Below, one piece after another: positions 38,570-46,969 of a stretch of 64,000 nt of DNA (the first letter of the stretch is position 1; every line of letters starts with the position of its first letter). The notes under the pieces were generated by a model. That model saw nothing but the letters and a program-made list of their open reading frames with translations. It was not told where the DNA came from and did not search any database. The stretch spans positions 223,654-287,653 of the forward strand of contig NZ_JALJVC010000002.1 in NCBI RefSeq assembly GCF_022967985.1. The letters are read 5' to 3'. Source of the stretch: Acinetobacter lwoffii. Lineage in GTDB: Bacteria > Pseudomonadota > Gammaproteobacteria > Pseudomonadales > Moraxellaceae. Both the position numbers and the translations under genes were made by a program.

Positions 38570-39211
38570 ATGAGCACACGTCCATCCAAAATCGTTTGTG
38601 TGGGTCGCAGTTATGCCGATCATGCCAAAGAACTCGGCAATGCGATCCCTGATCGTCCGGTATTGTTTATCAAGCCACCGAGTGCCTTAAGTTCGCTCGA
38701 AGCAGGCATTGAGTGGAATCCGGAATGGGGCAATTGTCATTATGAATGTGAACTCAGCTTGCGTATTGACCGGACTTTAAGCAAAGAAAGCGATCCTGTG
38801 AAAGCACTTGAAGCTGTGGGTGCGGTGACTTTAGGTCTGGACTTAACTTTGCGTGATTTACAGGATGATCTCAAGAAAAAAGGCCAGCCTTGGGAACGTG
38901 CCAAAGCCTTTGATGGCTCTTGTCTGTTGTCGGATTGGGTACCTGTCGCCGATGTAGTCACTGACTGGAAAGATGTGCATTACACACTGCAAGTCAATGA
39001 TGAGCTGCGTCAAAAAGGTGATACCGCTTTATTGATTTTTGATATTGCGACCTTGCTGGCTGACATCAGTCAGGTCTTTACTTTGGAAGAAGGGGATGTG
39101 GTGATGACCGGTACCCCGGCAGGTGTTGCAGCATTGCATTCAGGCGATCAACTGAAAATGACCCTCAAAGGGCAGTCTCAGGATTATGTCTGGACGACTT
39201 TTGTGAAATAA
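38570..39211 (+). CDS. Fumarylacetoacetate hydrolase (FAH)-family protein
   Basis: 213 residues, the length of short FAH-family enzymes. The metal-binding region has ECELSLRIDR and the C-terminal GTPAGVAAL. The open frame extends 35 codons upstream into the preceding gene, but the ATG at 38570 starts MSTRPSKIVCVGRSY, right where FAH proteins begin, and AAGGAAAAGGGA lies upstream. Likely acts on a dicarboxylate or fumarylpyruvate-type substrate; not determinable here. Confidence 0.85.
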   Translation: MSTRPSKIVCVGRSYADHAKELGNAIPDRPVLFIKPPSALSSLEAGIEWNPEWGNCHYECELSLRIDRTLSKESDPVKALEAVGAVTLGLDLTLRDLQDDLKKKGQPWERAKAFDGSCLLSDWVPVADVVTDWKDVHYTLQVNDELRQKGDTALLIFDIATLLADISQVFTLEEGDVVMTGTPAGVAALHSGDQLKMTLKGQSQDYVWTTFVK

Positions 39212-39226
39212 CCAAGATTTTGAATC

Positions 39227-39250
39227 AAAGGAGCCTATTGGCTCCTTTTT
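39227..39250 (+). terminator. Terminator after the FAH-family gene
   Basis: AAAGGAGCC/GGCTCCTTT with loop TATT and T-run. Lies between convergent genes. Confidence 0.85.
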
Positions 39251-39263
39251 CATAGGCATAATT

Positions 39264-40085
39264 TTAATCATTAACAGTATAACGTTTGCGAAATTGATCT
39301 GGGGTGCTTCCCATCCAGCGTTTAAACATGTTGATAAATGCCGAGGCATTGGCATAGCCCAGATCAAAGGCGATGCTTTCAACGCTATGACCTGCATTTA
39401 ATAAAGACATGGCCTGCATCACTTTCAGGCGTTGCCGCCATTCATGCAGTGACATTCCCAGTTCTTTCTGGCTATATCGCGCTAGCGTCCGCTCGGTTAA
39501 ATTGACGCGTTCGGCCAGTTGCCGCAGCGAGCTCTGATCTGCCGGATGCTGATGTAAATAATCTAAAATCTGTTTCAGCAGTACATGTTCTGAATGCGGT
39601 AGATAACTGCTGACCAGTTGGGCTTGCTGGAGCTGATCGAGCAGTACCTGTAGCAGACGTTGATATTCAGCTGAATCCTCGAATGCTGGATGGTCTTGCT
39701 GATGTAGTTGTTTCAGGTGGGTAAATAAAGCAGTGACCAAGGGGGCGCTGAGCAGGATGCCCGGTTGAGTGGGCAGTTGGCCACAAAGTGATTCATGCAC
39801 ATACAGAGTGCCATGAGAAACTGCGGTACGGTTCAGACCACGATGCTCTAAATTCGGTGGGAGCCAGATGCCGTGAGGTGAAGGCGTCACATAATTTATA
39901 TGATTAATATTCACTTCCATCACTCCATGAAAAGCATAGACAAATTCTCCCCCGGCATGGCCATGTAGCGGATAAACAGATTGCGCAGGATCCTCCCTGA
40001 AGCTGATCCACAGAGGTGCTTTAATCAGATCATGGGTCGGAAGTTGCTTGAGCGAAGCTGAATCTGCTTGGATTTTTTTATGCAT
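39264..40085 (-). CDS. AraC-family transcriptional regulator with cupin-like sensor domain
   Basis: 273 residues from MHKKIQADSASL: an N-terminal cupin-type sensor region (PLHGHAGGEFVYAFHGVME, about 38-56) and C-terminal double helix-turn-helix (about 180-273) with LTERTLARYSQKELGMSLHEW and FDLGYANASAFINMFKRW. A longer frame starting at 40223 would overlap the divergent transporter gene, so the internal ATG is preferred. It probably controls the two DMT exporters across the intergenic region. Confidence 0.8.
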   Translation of the reverse strand: MHKKIQADSASLKQLPTHDLIKAPLWISFREDPAQSVYPLHGHAGGEFVYAFHGVMEVNINHINYVTPSPHGIWLPPNLEHRGLNRTAVSHGTLYVHESLCGQLPTQPGILLSAPLVTALFTHLKQLHQQDHPAFEDSAEYQRLLQVLLDQLQQAQLVSSYLPHSEHVLLKQILDYLHQHPADQSSLRQLAERVNLTERTLARYSQKELGMSLHEWRQRLKVMQAMSLLNAGHSVESIAFDLGYANASAFINMFKRWMGSTPDQFRKRYTVND

Positions 40086-40189
40086 CACCGAAATTGCCTG
40101 AATAACACCATCATTTGTCTGTTTTGAAGTATATCTTTTATTTCTGACACTTTTATAGTGTACCTTCCAAATGAGCAACAGGACCGTAT

Positions 40190-41128
40190 GTGAGCCAGCG
40201 TCAGGCATTAGATGCCAAAGCATCTGCCATCATGTTTGTATTGTGTATGTTGTGGGGTTTACAACAGGTGGTACTGAAGTGGGCCGCGAATGATATTTCA
40301 GCCCTGATGCAAATTGCCTTGCGTTCAGCCTTGTCTGCGCTGATGGTTTATCCCTTGATTCAGCAAAGCGTACGCCGTCAACTGTGGAATGCACGCTATT
40401 TACCTGCAGGATTGCTGGTCGGTGTGTTGTTTGCAACCGAATTCTATCTGATTGGTGAGGCACTGCGTTATACCTCAGCCTCGCATACGATTGTTTTACT
40501 CTATACCGCACCGATTTTTGTGGCTTTGGGTTTGCACTGGAAATTGCCGGCAGAGCGTTTGTCTGCTGTGCAATGGGGCGGAATATTTCTCGCCTTTAGC
40601 GGAATTGTAGTCAGTTTTCTGTTACGTCCACAAACGGGGTCAGGTCTACAGACTGATGCCTTGTGGGGAGATTTTCTGGCCTTGCTTGGCGGCGTATTCT
40701 GGGCAGCCACCACAGTCAGTGTACGTCTGAGCCGGCTGGCTGAAGCACCTGCAACCCAGACTTTGTTCTATCAATTATTGATGGGTGGAATCCTGTTATT
40801 GCCTCTGGCTGTTCTGACTGGGCAAGCAGCTATTCAATGGACGGTGTTGTCTATTTCCAGTCTGATTTTTCATACCGTACTGATTTCCTTTGCCAGTTAT
40901 CTGATCTGGTTCTGGATGCTGAAACATTATCTGGCATCACGGTTGGGGGTATTTTCCTTTTTGACCCCTGTATTCGGCATGCTGTTCGGGGTGCTGATTC
41001 TGGATGAACATATCGAAATCAATTTTATTATCGGCACCTGTATGGTGATGTTGGGCGTGATTCTGGTGAGTTTGCAGGGATGGCTGAAAAAACCGAATAT
41101 TAATAAAACTATTCAAGAGCAAGTATGA
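40190..41128 (+). CDS. DMT/EamA-family transporter
   Basis: 312 residues, ten predicted membrane segments, GTG start with AGGA upstream. Two EamA repeats, with GEALRYTSASHTIVLLYTAPIF and SFASYLIWFWMLKHYLASRLGVF. It overlaps the next gene by 4 bases, and an AraC regulator is divergent; export of an amino acid or aromatic compound is plausible. Confidence 0.83.
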   Translation: MSQRQALDAKASAIMFVLCMLWGLQQVVLKWAANDISALMQIALRSALSALMVYPLIQQSVRRQLWNARYLPAGLLVGVLFATEFYLIGEALRYTSASHTIVLLYTAPIFVALGLHWKLPAERLSAVQWGGIFLAFSGIVVSFLLRPQTGSGLQTDALWGDFLALLGGVFWAATTVSVRLSRLAEAPATQTLFYQLLMGGILLLPLAVLTGQAAIQWTVLSISSLIFHTVLISFASYLIWFWMLKHYLASRLGVFSFLTPVFGMLFGVLILDEHIEINFIIGTCMVMLGVILVSLQGWLKKPNINKTIQEQV

Positions 41129-42012
41129 AAAACTGGTCTGTAAATTTAGCGACCTGGATTGGCCTGTCTTCCATTCTGATCTGGGCCAGTCTAGTCGCTG
41201 TAGTGAAACTGATTACTGAATCCACCAGTGCAGTGCAGGGGATTGCTTTAATTTATAGTTTTAGCAGTCTGGCGATTTTGGCATTCACGGGTTTCCCAAA
41301 AATCAAGCAAATGTCCAAGCGCTATCTGTTCGGTTGTGGCGCTTTATTTGTGGCTTATGAGATTCTATTTCTGGTTGCCGTGGCATGGTCGGATAATCGT
41401 GAACAAGTGATGCTGATTGCCATGATCAATTATCTGTGGCCACCCTTGATGATTGTTTTTTCGATTTTTGCCCGGCAGTTGCAGGCCCGCCTCTGGGTGA
41501 TTCCCGGCTTTCTGCTCGCCGTAATGGGACTGATGCTGGTGGTCAATCCAGAAATCACTAATCTGCCGAAGTTTATGCAGGCTTTAGCTGAAAATCCTTG
41601 GGCCTATGGCTTTGCCTTTCTCGGCGCTTTGTTATGGCCTTGCTACTGCGTTCTAACTAGGACCTATGGCCGCGGACAAAATGGTGTACCGATTTTCTTT
41701 TTGGTCGCTGTAATTAGCTTATGGTTCTTACATTTAGGATTAAACGAACCTTTTATCATGCCCACATTCAAGCTATGGTTGGGAGTTGCAGTGGTGGGTA
41801 GTCTGATTGGCATCGCCTATAGTAACTGGAATCAGAGTATGCAGTTCGGCAATATCAAGGTGCTGATTTTAGCCACCTATTTTATGCCGATTCTTTCTTC
41901 GGTCATGTCAATGCTGATTCTGGATGTCAGACCCGAACTCAGTTTTTGGATCGGGACGGGTTTGGTGACTGCAGGCGCTATAGTCTGCTGGAAATCTACC
42001 GCTATCAGTTAA
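41125..42012 (+). CDS. yddG: YddG-like aromatic amino acid exporter (DMT family)
   Basis: 295 residues with ten predicted membrane segments. Resembles YddG, the exporter of aromatic amino acids: MINYLWPPLMIVFSIF and VVGSLIGIAYSNWNQSMQFGNIKVLILATYF are the recognisable parts. Overlaps the preceding EamA gene by 4 bases, so the two are probably made together. Substrate inferred from family. Confidence 0.8.
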   Translation: MKNWSVNLATWIGLSSILIWASLVAVVKLITESTSAVQGIALIYSFSSLAILAFTGFPKIKQMSKRYLFGCGALFVAYEILFLVAVAWSDNREQVMLIAMINYLWPPLMIVFSIFARQLQARLWVIPGFLLAVMGLMLVVNPEITNLPKFMQALAENPWAYGFAFLGALLWPCYCVLTRTYGRGQNGVPIFFLVAVISLWFLHLGLNEPFIMPTFKLWLGVAVVGSLIGIAYSNWNQSMQFGNIKVLILATYFMPILSSVMSMLILDVRPELSFWIGTGLVTAGAIVCWKSTAIS

Positions 42013-42040
42013 AAAAATCCTCTCAAGCGAGAGGATTTTT
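42013..42040. terminator. Bidirectional terminator yddG / yihY
   Basis: AAAAATCCTCTC/GAGAGGATTTTT with loop AAGC. Both stop codons adjoin it. Confidence 0.9.
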
Positions 42041-43294
42041 TTATTTATGTCGGAACAGTTCGGACAATGGGAAATTGAGTTTTTCTTCCAGATATTGATC
42101 AGTTTCCTGTAATCTAGGTGAGAAATTTTGCATCCAGATGTCATCAGTCTGGGCATTGGTGAGATGGTTTTTGCGTGGCAGTGGATAAGGCAATTGCAGA
42201 TAAAAATTCCAGAAGCTGACCTGATCCAGATCGCGAACCAGCACATATTCATTCTCATCGGTGCGTTTGATTAGATTCTGCTTTTCAAACATGGCGACAT
42301 AGCTCGGCCAGCGGCCAATTTCATCTCGGCCCAGCACTTCAAGCGCTTGTGCTTCACTGATGCTTTCACCGGTTTTCTGTTTTTTATAAAAGAGTTCTAA
42401 CAGATCTAGCAGCATGACGATGGGATGGCGTTTATTGTCCTGCCCCGATTCGAACGCTGTCAGGGCATAACTGATTTCAACACCCAATAACACAATAATC
42501 CACGACAGATAAATCCAGAGCAGGAAAATCGGCACAGCGGCGAAGGCGCCATAGACAATTTCATAACTGGTAAAGTTTGACATGATATAGCCGAACAGGT
42601 TTTTCAGAAGCTCAAACACCACGGCACTAAACAGACCGGCAATAAAGGCAGATTTAAGCGGTACACTGCGATTCGGGATGGTCCAGTTCAGAATGAAAAA
42701 TCCGAGTACAGTCAAAGAAAAGGAAATCGCCCAGAGGACAAAGGCGCCATCCAGCTCATAACCGGCAAAGTTATTGCTGAGAATGCTCATGGATGCCACT
42801 GTCGAAGAAATCACAAATGCACTGCCGAGTAAAATCGGCCCGAGTGAAATGATGGTCCAGTAACGCATAAAGCCCATAATTCCGCCCCGTGTTTCAGTCA
42901 CACGCCAAATCCGATTAAACACCGTTTCGATACTGCTGAGCATCAATACTGTCGTCACAAACAGGAACAGAATACCAATGATGGTGAGATTGCTGGATTT
43001 ATCGGTAAAGGCATTCAGGGCTTTATCAAAGGCAATGGTGGTTTTGGGCAAAAAATTACTATAGATCAGCTGCTGCAGTTGTTGCCGCGCAGGTTCCAGC
43101 GCTTTAATGGAAGAGATAATTACCAGAAAAACCGTCAGCATCGGCACTACGGCAAACAGAGTCGTATAGGTCAGTGAACCTGCCTGTTCACGACAGCGGT
43201 CTGCTTCAAAACGTCGCAGTACAAATAAAACAAATTGAAACCAGTGTTTTTCATAGAAAGGTAATTTCTTTAAATACTTAACAATCATCTGCAT
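42041..43294 (-). CDS. YihY/virulence factor BrkB-family inner-membrane protein
   Basis: 417 residues. Six membrane segments occupy about 30-290, with SLTYTTLFAVVPMLTV typical of the family (residues about 40-55). The C-terminal 120 residues form a soluble winged-helix-like extension. Often misannotated as RNase BN. Function is unknown. Confidence 0.85.
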   Translation of the reverse strand: MQMIVKYLKKLPFYEKHWFQFVLFVLRRFEADRCREQAGSLTYTTLFAVVPMLTVFLVIISSIKALEPARQQLQQLIYSNFLPKTTIAFDKALNAFTDKSSNLTIIGILFLFVTTVLMLSSIETVFNRIWRVTETRGGIMGFMRYWTIISLGPILLGSAFVISSTVASMSILSNNFAGYELDGAFVLWAISFSLTVLGFFILNWTIPNRSVPLKSAFIAGLFSAVVFELLKNLFGYIMSNFTSYEIVYGAFAAVPIFLLWIYLSWIIVLLGVEISYALTAFESGQDNKRHPIVMLLDLLELFYKKQKTGESISEAQALEVLGRDEIGRWPSYVAMFEKQNLIKRTDENEYVLVRDLDQVSFWNFYLQLPYPLPRKNHLTNAQTDDIWMQNFSPRLQETDQYLEEKLNFPLSELFRHK

Positions 43295-43398
43295 CCAATC
43301 TCAATTTTTTTAATCATCATGAATTTTCATCATCAGCTTAACCAAAAAACTTGCAAAGTATCGTATAGTTTTATTTTTTTAAGTAATGAATAAGAACC

Positions 43399-43998
43399 AT
43401 GATGCAACCTTATGTCCTTGTTTTATATTACAGCAAATATGGCTCAACCAAAGAAATGGCGCATCTGATTGCCAATGGAATTGAAGCGGCAGGCGTGGCA
43501 GTAAAAATCAGGACAGTTCCAAATATATCCAGCATGGTAAAAGTCGCTGAACCGAGTATTCCGGCAGAAGGGGATATTTACTGTACTCTGGACGATCTGG
43601 CGCAATGTGCCGGCCTGGCGCTTGGTTCACCGACCCGTTTTGGCAATATGGCCTCTGAAATGAAATATTTTTGGGATCAGACCACGAGTCTGTGGTTGAA
43701 TGGGGCGCTACACGGTAAACCGGCTTGCGTGTTTACGGCATCAGGTTCCATGCATGGCGGACAGGAAAGTACTTTGCTGACCATGCTGCCGCCGTTGTTC
43801 CATCATGGCATGATGATCATGGGGCTTAGTAACTCAACACCGGCACTCTCGAATACCAAAACTGGTGGTACGCCTTATGGCGCTAGTCATGTCAGCGGCC
43901 CACGGCATGATCAGGGCCTGAGTCAGGATGAAAAAATTCTGTGTGAAGTACAAGGCAAGCGTTTAGGTGAAGTGGTACTGAAACTCAATCGAGTCTGA
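43399..43998 (+). CDS. wrbA: NAD(P)H:quinone oxidoreductase, WrbA family
   Basis: 199-residue flavodoxin-like FMN protein. The phosphate-binding loop is YYSKYGSTKEMA (about 10-21), and SPTRFGNMASEMKYFWDQT (about 76-94) is the WrbA signature. Two-electron quinone reduction prevents radical formation. Followed by its own hairpin terminator at 44010-44037. Confidence 0.9.
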   Translation: MMQPYVLVLYYSKYGSTKEMAHLIANGIEAAGVAVKIRTVPNISSMVKVAEPSIPAEGDIYCTLDDLAQCAGLALGSPTRFGNMASEMKYFWDQTTSLWLNGALHGKPACVFTASGSMHGGQESTLLTMLPPLFHHGMMIMGLSNSTPALSNTKTGGTPYGASHVSGPRHDQGLSQDEKILCEVQGKRLGEVVLKLNRV

Positions 43999-44009
43999 CA
44001 AGCACTCAC

Positions 44010-44040
44010 AGGAAATGAAGAATGAACTTCATTTCCTGAA
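44010..44040. terminator. Terminator of wrbA
   Basis: AGGAAATGAAG/CTTCATTTCCT with loop AATGAA, between convergent genes. The tail GAATTTTATT is only moderately T-rich. Confidence 0.7.
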
Positions 44041-44045
44041 TTTTA

Positions 44046-44465
44046 TTAGGCTTCTTTTTGATCTTTTTGATCTTTTTGATCTTTTTGATCTTTTTGATCT
44101 TTTTGATCTTTTTGACTAAATCTGTATTTGCATTTCAGACATTGATAATCCTGAAACAGATTACGGTCGACAGAAACCCCGGCTTTTTTCCCCAGAAAAT
44201 TACCGACCACACCGCCGGTAATCCCGACACTGATTGCACCGACAAAAGTGCCTACGGTTCCGCCGACAATCACACCTAAAGGTCCGGCTACTGTACCAAT
44301 TGCAGCGCCAATCGATGCACCTGAAGCAGCGCCACCCACAGTCCCTGCAGTTGCACCCGCTGAACTCATGAGAATGCCGCCAATTTTCTTTAAATTCTGT
44401 TCATGATCGCGCTGTTCGATATCAGCTGAGCCACATTTAGGACATTGCATAGATTGTTCCATCAA
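44046..44465 (-). CDS. Glycine-zipper protein with two zinc-ribbon half-sites and a KDQ repeat tail
   Basis: 139 residues. CPKC (8-11) near the N-terminus and CLKC (about 110-113) near the C-terminus together could form one zinc site. Between them lies an almost pure Gly/Ala hydrophobic stretch (about 31-98) with GxxxG periodicity, suggesting membrane insertion or a glycine zipper. The tail is seven KDQ-type triplets (QKDQKDQ...KEA). No known family name was recognised. Confidence 0.6.
   Translation of the reverse strand: MMEQSMQCPKCGSADIEQRDHEQNLKKIGGILMSSAGATAGTVGGAASGASIGAAIGTVAGPLGVIVGGTVGTFVGAISVGITGGVVGNFLGKKAGVSVDRNLFQDYQCLKCKYRFSQKDQKDQKDQKDQKDQKDQKEA
44053..44116 (-). repeat. 9-bp tandem repeat encoding KDQ units
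   Basis: The unit TCTTTTTGA is repeated about seven times with no interruption at the 3' end of the gene. Nine-base units keep the reading frame, so copy-number change alters tail length only. Confidence 0.85.
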
Positions 44466-45308
44466 GGATTGAGATGTGCTTGTTTTAGGTTTGTCGGGAA
44501 TAGGATGTGTGCCCTGATCAGCACTTATTCATAACATACAACAACACACTAGATAAGTTTTGAATTCGCAAATCAGAAACATTGCATACTCACTTGATTC
44601 TAGTTGAGTTCACGTTAAAACATTGTATTTCAGCTGTAAATATATGCCTTCTTGGTTGATTAACGCAATTCTTAACCTGTCATTGAGGAAATGGCAAATC
44701 TCAAGATCATCAGAAATGTTCTTCTCTCATCAGTCTAAATATTGCGATCTTAGGTAGGCCATTTCTGAATTCGAAATGAAAAAGGAAGGGAAGTCGAAAA
44801 ATATGTAAACGAGTTCTTATCAGGTCTATTCAAGTTTTCAGCCAAAATACATCTGAATATTGGCGTTTCTTTATAAGTCACCTTCATTGTAATTGATTAA
44901 TTATATTTTAAATAAATCGTGACATTTATCCTTATTAAATAGAAGTTCTAATAAAATAAAAATTTACGACTTTTAAAATATAAAAAGTATAATAATTCTA
45001 ATCTTTATTAGATAAATTTTTGATTATTGATAATATAAAAAATATATTATTTTAATCAAGTTTTTTATATGAATTTTATATTCAAAAAAAATTTATATAA
45101 TGATTTCTTACAAATCACAAATAATAAACAAATATATATTAATTTAATAAAAACAATAATTTATATTTTTAAATAAAACAAAAAAATAAGTGAATAGGGA
45201 TAAGTTTTACATTTTATAATTTTATGTGATTTAATATTCTTCAGATAAATTTAATCTTACTTAAATGAAAAATTAAATAAATATCTTAAGTCAGAGGATA
45301 TTAAGATT
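44466..45308. other. 843-base non-coding region, extremely AT-rich in its 3' half
   Basis: No open frame with a convincing ribosome binding site was found. From about 44890 to 45300 the sequence is nearly all A and T with repeated runs such as AATATATATTAAT. This is a composition expected for bent DNA and xenogeneic silencing, and it lies immediately upstream of the CsgG-like locus. Confidence 0.7.
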
Positions 45309-45686
45309 ATGAGAATATTAGTTATCAATCTGGGTTTATTAGGTTTATGTTTTCTGAGTAACGCTTATGCCACCTCTGATGAGTGGACTCAGCGTTGGAA
45401 ATCATCCAGTGCCCGTTCCAATGAGAATCTAGTTCAAGCCAATCTGATCGAACTTAAGGAGTCAGACTATTATTCCGGATTAGGTAAAACCACCGTTCAT
45501 AGCACCTCAACTACTTCCATCGGGACGGTAAATACCCCGACCAACAATATCAATGTAGAGGGTACAGACAACAGTATCGATATTACGAGTGAGTTGCTGA
45601 ATGAAGCACCAGTCAATTCAAATACCAACCAAAATCCTCAGCGCTGTCTTAATTTAAGTAACAGACCAGGAGAATCACAATGTTGA
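45309..45686 (+). CDS. Small secreted protein of the CsgG/HfaB-like locus
   Basis: 125 residues with a Sec signal peptide (MRILVINLGLLGLCFLSNAYA). The mature part is Ser/Thr/Asn-rich, with a TTSIGTVNTPTNNINVEG segment reminiscent of HfaA- or curlin-accessory-like sequences, and ends in two cysteines. It overlaps the channel gene by 7 bases. Possible minor subunit, nucleator or periplasmic adaptor; no family was firmly recognised. Confidence 0.6.
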   Translation: MRILVINLGLLGLCFLSNAYATSDEWTQRWKSSSARSNENLVQANLIELKESDYYSGLGKTTVHSTSTTSIGTVNTPTNNINVEGTDNSIDITSELLNEAPVNSNTNQNPQRCLNLSNRPGESQC

Positions 45687-46885
45687 ATTTCTCCTCGACC
45701 AGAAGACATATATCTTTCGTGAGTGCCACTGTCCTTTTCAGCTCTTTTTTAACAGGCTGCACAGGCTTGGCACCTTCAAACAAGAAGCCAGTTAGCTTGG
45801 TACAAGGCCCCCCAATTACTGATATTTTTACCCCTTTTGATATGGCTTTATCCTGCCTAAAAGGACAATTACGTAGTGATGTGAGTTTCTCCGTGGGGGC
45901 AATTCTGGATCAAACCGGTAAGGATGTAGTTACCAATGGTGGTAGCGGAAAAATGGTGACCCAAGGTGCGGGAGATATGGTGCAATCTGCCTTGTTTCAG
46001 GCGGGGGTAAGCTTAATGAACCGGCGTGATCCCCGGATTATCGAAAGCGAAGCCAAGTGGGGCATTCGTGATCCAAGACAAATCCAGGCTTCTGATTATT
46101 ATGTGACAGGCAGTATTAACAGTCTGGATTTTATTCCGGGTGGTGGTTTTGACATGCAGATCGCTGGTGTCGGTCCGAATTATAGTCAAACCCGGATTAT
46201 GGTCGGTCTGGATTTATCTTTGACCGATACCCGTAGCAGTAAAGTCGTGGGCAATGTTTCATTGCAGAAGCAAATTGCTGCACAGGATTATGGCTTAAGT
46301 GCAGGCAGATTCGCTGGTCGTACACTCTTAAACATTCAGATTGGAAAAGGAGAACGCGAGGCAACTAACTTTGCCTTGCGCCAAATGTTGAATCTGGCCA
46401 CTTTTGAATTGCTGAGTCAGGTTGTCCCACCCGCCGTATTTGAAAGTTGCCGTGCGCAGATACCGCCAGAGCTTGGTCAATTGAACTTAACCCGAAGTTC
46501 TGTCGCTCTGCATAAATACAAGAAAAACCAGCAACAAAATAGTACAGCTTCAAGCAGTGTTGTTCAGGAGTCAGTCTCAAGCCAGGCAGACTCATCTAAT
46601 GAAAAAAATAAGTCAACCAACTCACCGAGCAAAGATACGAAACCGCCAAAACAGAAAGAGTCCGAGGTGATTCAAAACCCTGAAGCAGAGCCTGAAATGA
46701 GCAAACAGGACTTGATTAAATATATTAGCAAGAAGCAGCATCCACCTTCTTCAAATGAAAAGAATGAAGAAAAAGATACTCAAGAAAAGGCTGATAAAGA
46801 ACAAGAAGATGAAAAAACCACAACGCTATGGGAGGCCAATCCTGAGGTGGTCGAAAATTACTGGTCTAGCACCCAGCGTGATTAA
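45680..46885 (+). CDS. CsgG/HfaB-family outer-membrane secretion channel lipoprotein
   Basis: 401 residues, lipobox LTGC with the lipid Cys at 27. The segment from about 60 to 250 follows the CsgG pattern: VSFSVGAILDQTGK, VTQGAGDMVQSALFQAGV, SDYYVTGSINSLDF, a Gly-rich loop (GGGFDMQIAGVGPNYSQ), then VGLDLSLTDTRSSKVVGNVSL. This family forms the nonameric outer-membrane pore for curli (CsgG) or holdfast anchor (HfaB) subunits. Unusually, the C-terminus (about 280-401) is a long, Ser/Lys/Glu-rich disordered tail. AGGAG lies just upstream of the ATG. Confidence 0.82.
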   Translation: MLNFSSTRRHISFVSATVLFSSFLTGCTGLAPSNKKPVSLVQGPPITDIFTPFDMALSCLKGQLRSDVSFSVGAILDQTGKDVVTNGGSGKMVTQGAGDMVQSALFQAGVSLMNRRDPRIIESEAKWGIRDPRQIQASDYYVTGSINSLDFIPGGGFDMQIAGVGPNYSQTRIMVGLDLSLTDTRSSKVVGNVSLQKQIAAQDYGLSAGRFAGRTLLNIQIGKGEREATNFALRQMLNLATFELLSQVVPPAVFESCRAQIPPELGQLNLTRSSVALHKYKKNQQQNSTASSSVVQESVSSQADSSNEKNKSTNSPSKDTKPPKQKESEVIQNPEAEPEMSKQDLIKYISKKQHPPSSNEKNEEKDTQEKADKEQEDEKTTTLWEANPEVVENYWSSTQRD

Positions 46886-46896
46886 AAATATTTAAA

Positions 46897-46943
46897 AATG
46901 GGCTCGCTCCCATTATAAGAAGGAGTACTTAGCGAGAGGTACT
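46897..46943 (+). promoter_or_regulatory. Paired hairpins between channel and repeat-protein genes
   Basis: AATGGG/CCCATT (46897-46914) and AGTAC/GTACT (46924-46943) lie in the 84-base gap before the repeat protein. No T-run follows either. They could stabilise the 3' transcript or attenuate read-through, giving unequal expression of channel and subunit. Confidence 0.45.
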
Positions 46944-46969
46944 TCAAAACAAAAGTAGGAAGAACAACG

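Noticed and set aside
40086..40223. Longer AraC regulator reading into the divergent transporter gene
   Set aside because: It would overlap the transporter start and adds residues not typical of the cupin domain.
44053..44116. 9-bp tandem repeats as a phase-variation switch
   Set aside because: The unit length is a multiple of three, so copy-number change cannot shift the reading frame; only tail length would vary.
44053..44116. Short regular repeats as a CRISPR array
   Set aside because: There are no spacers between the units and no cas genes nearby; the repeats are coding.
44058..44279. Plus-strand open frame made of repeated Phe-Leu-Ile codons
   Set aside because: It is the antisense of the KDQ repeat gene and has no ribosome binding site.
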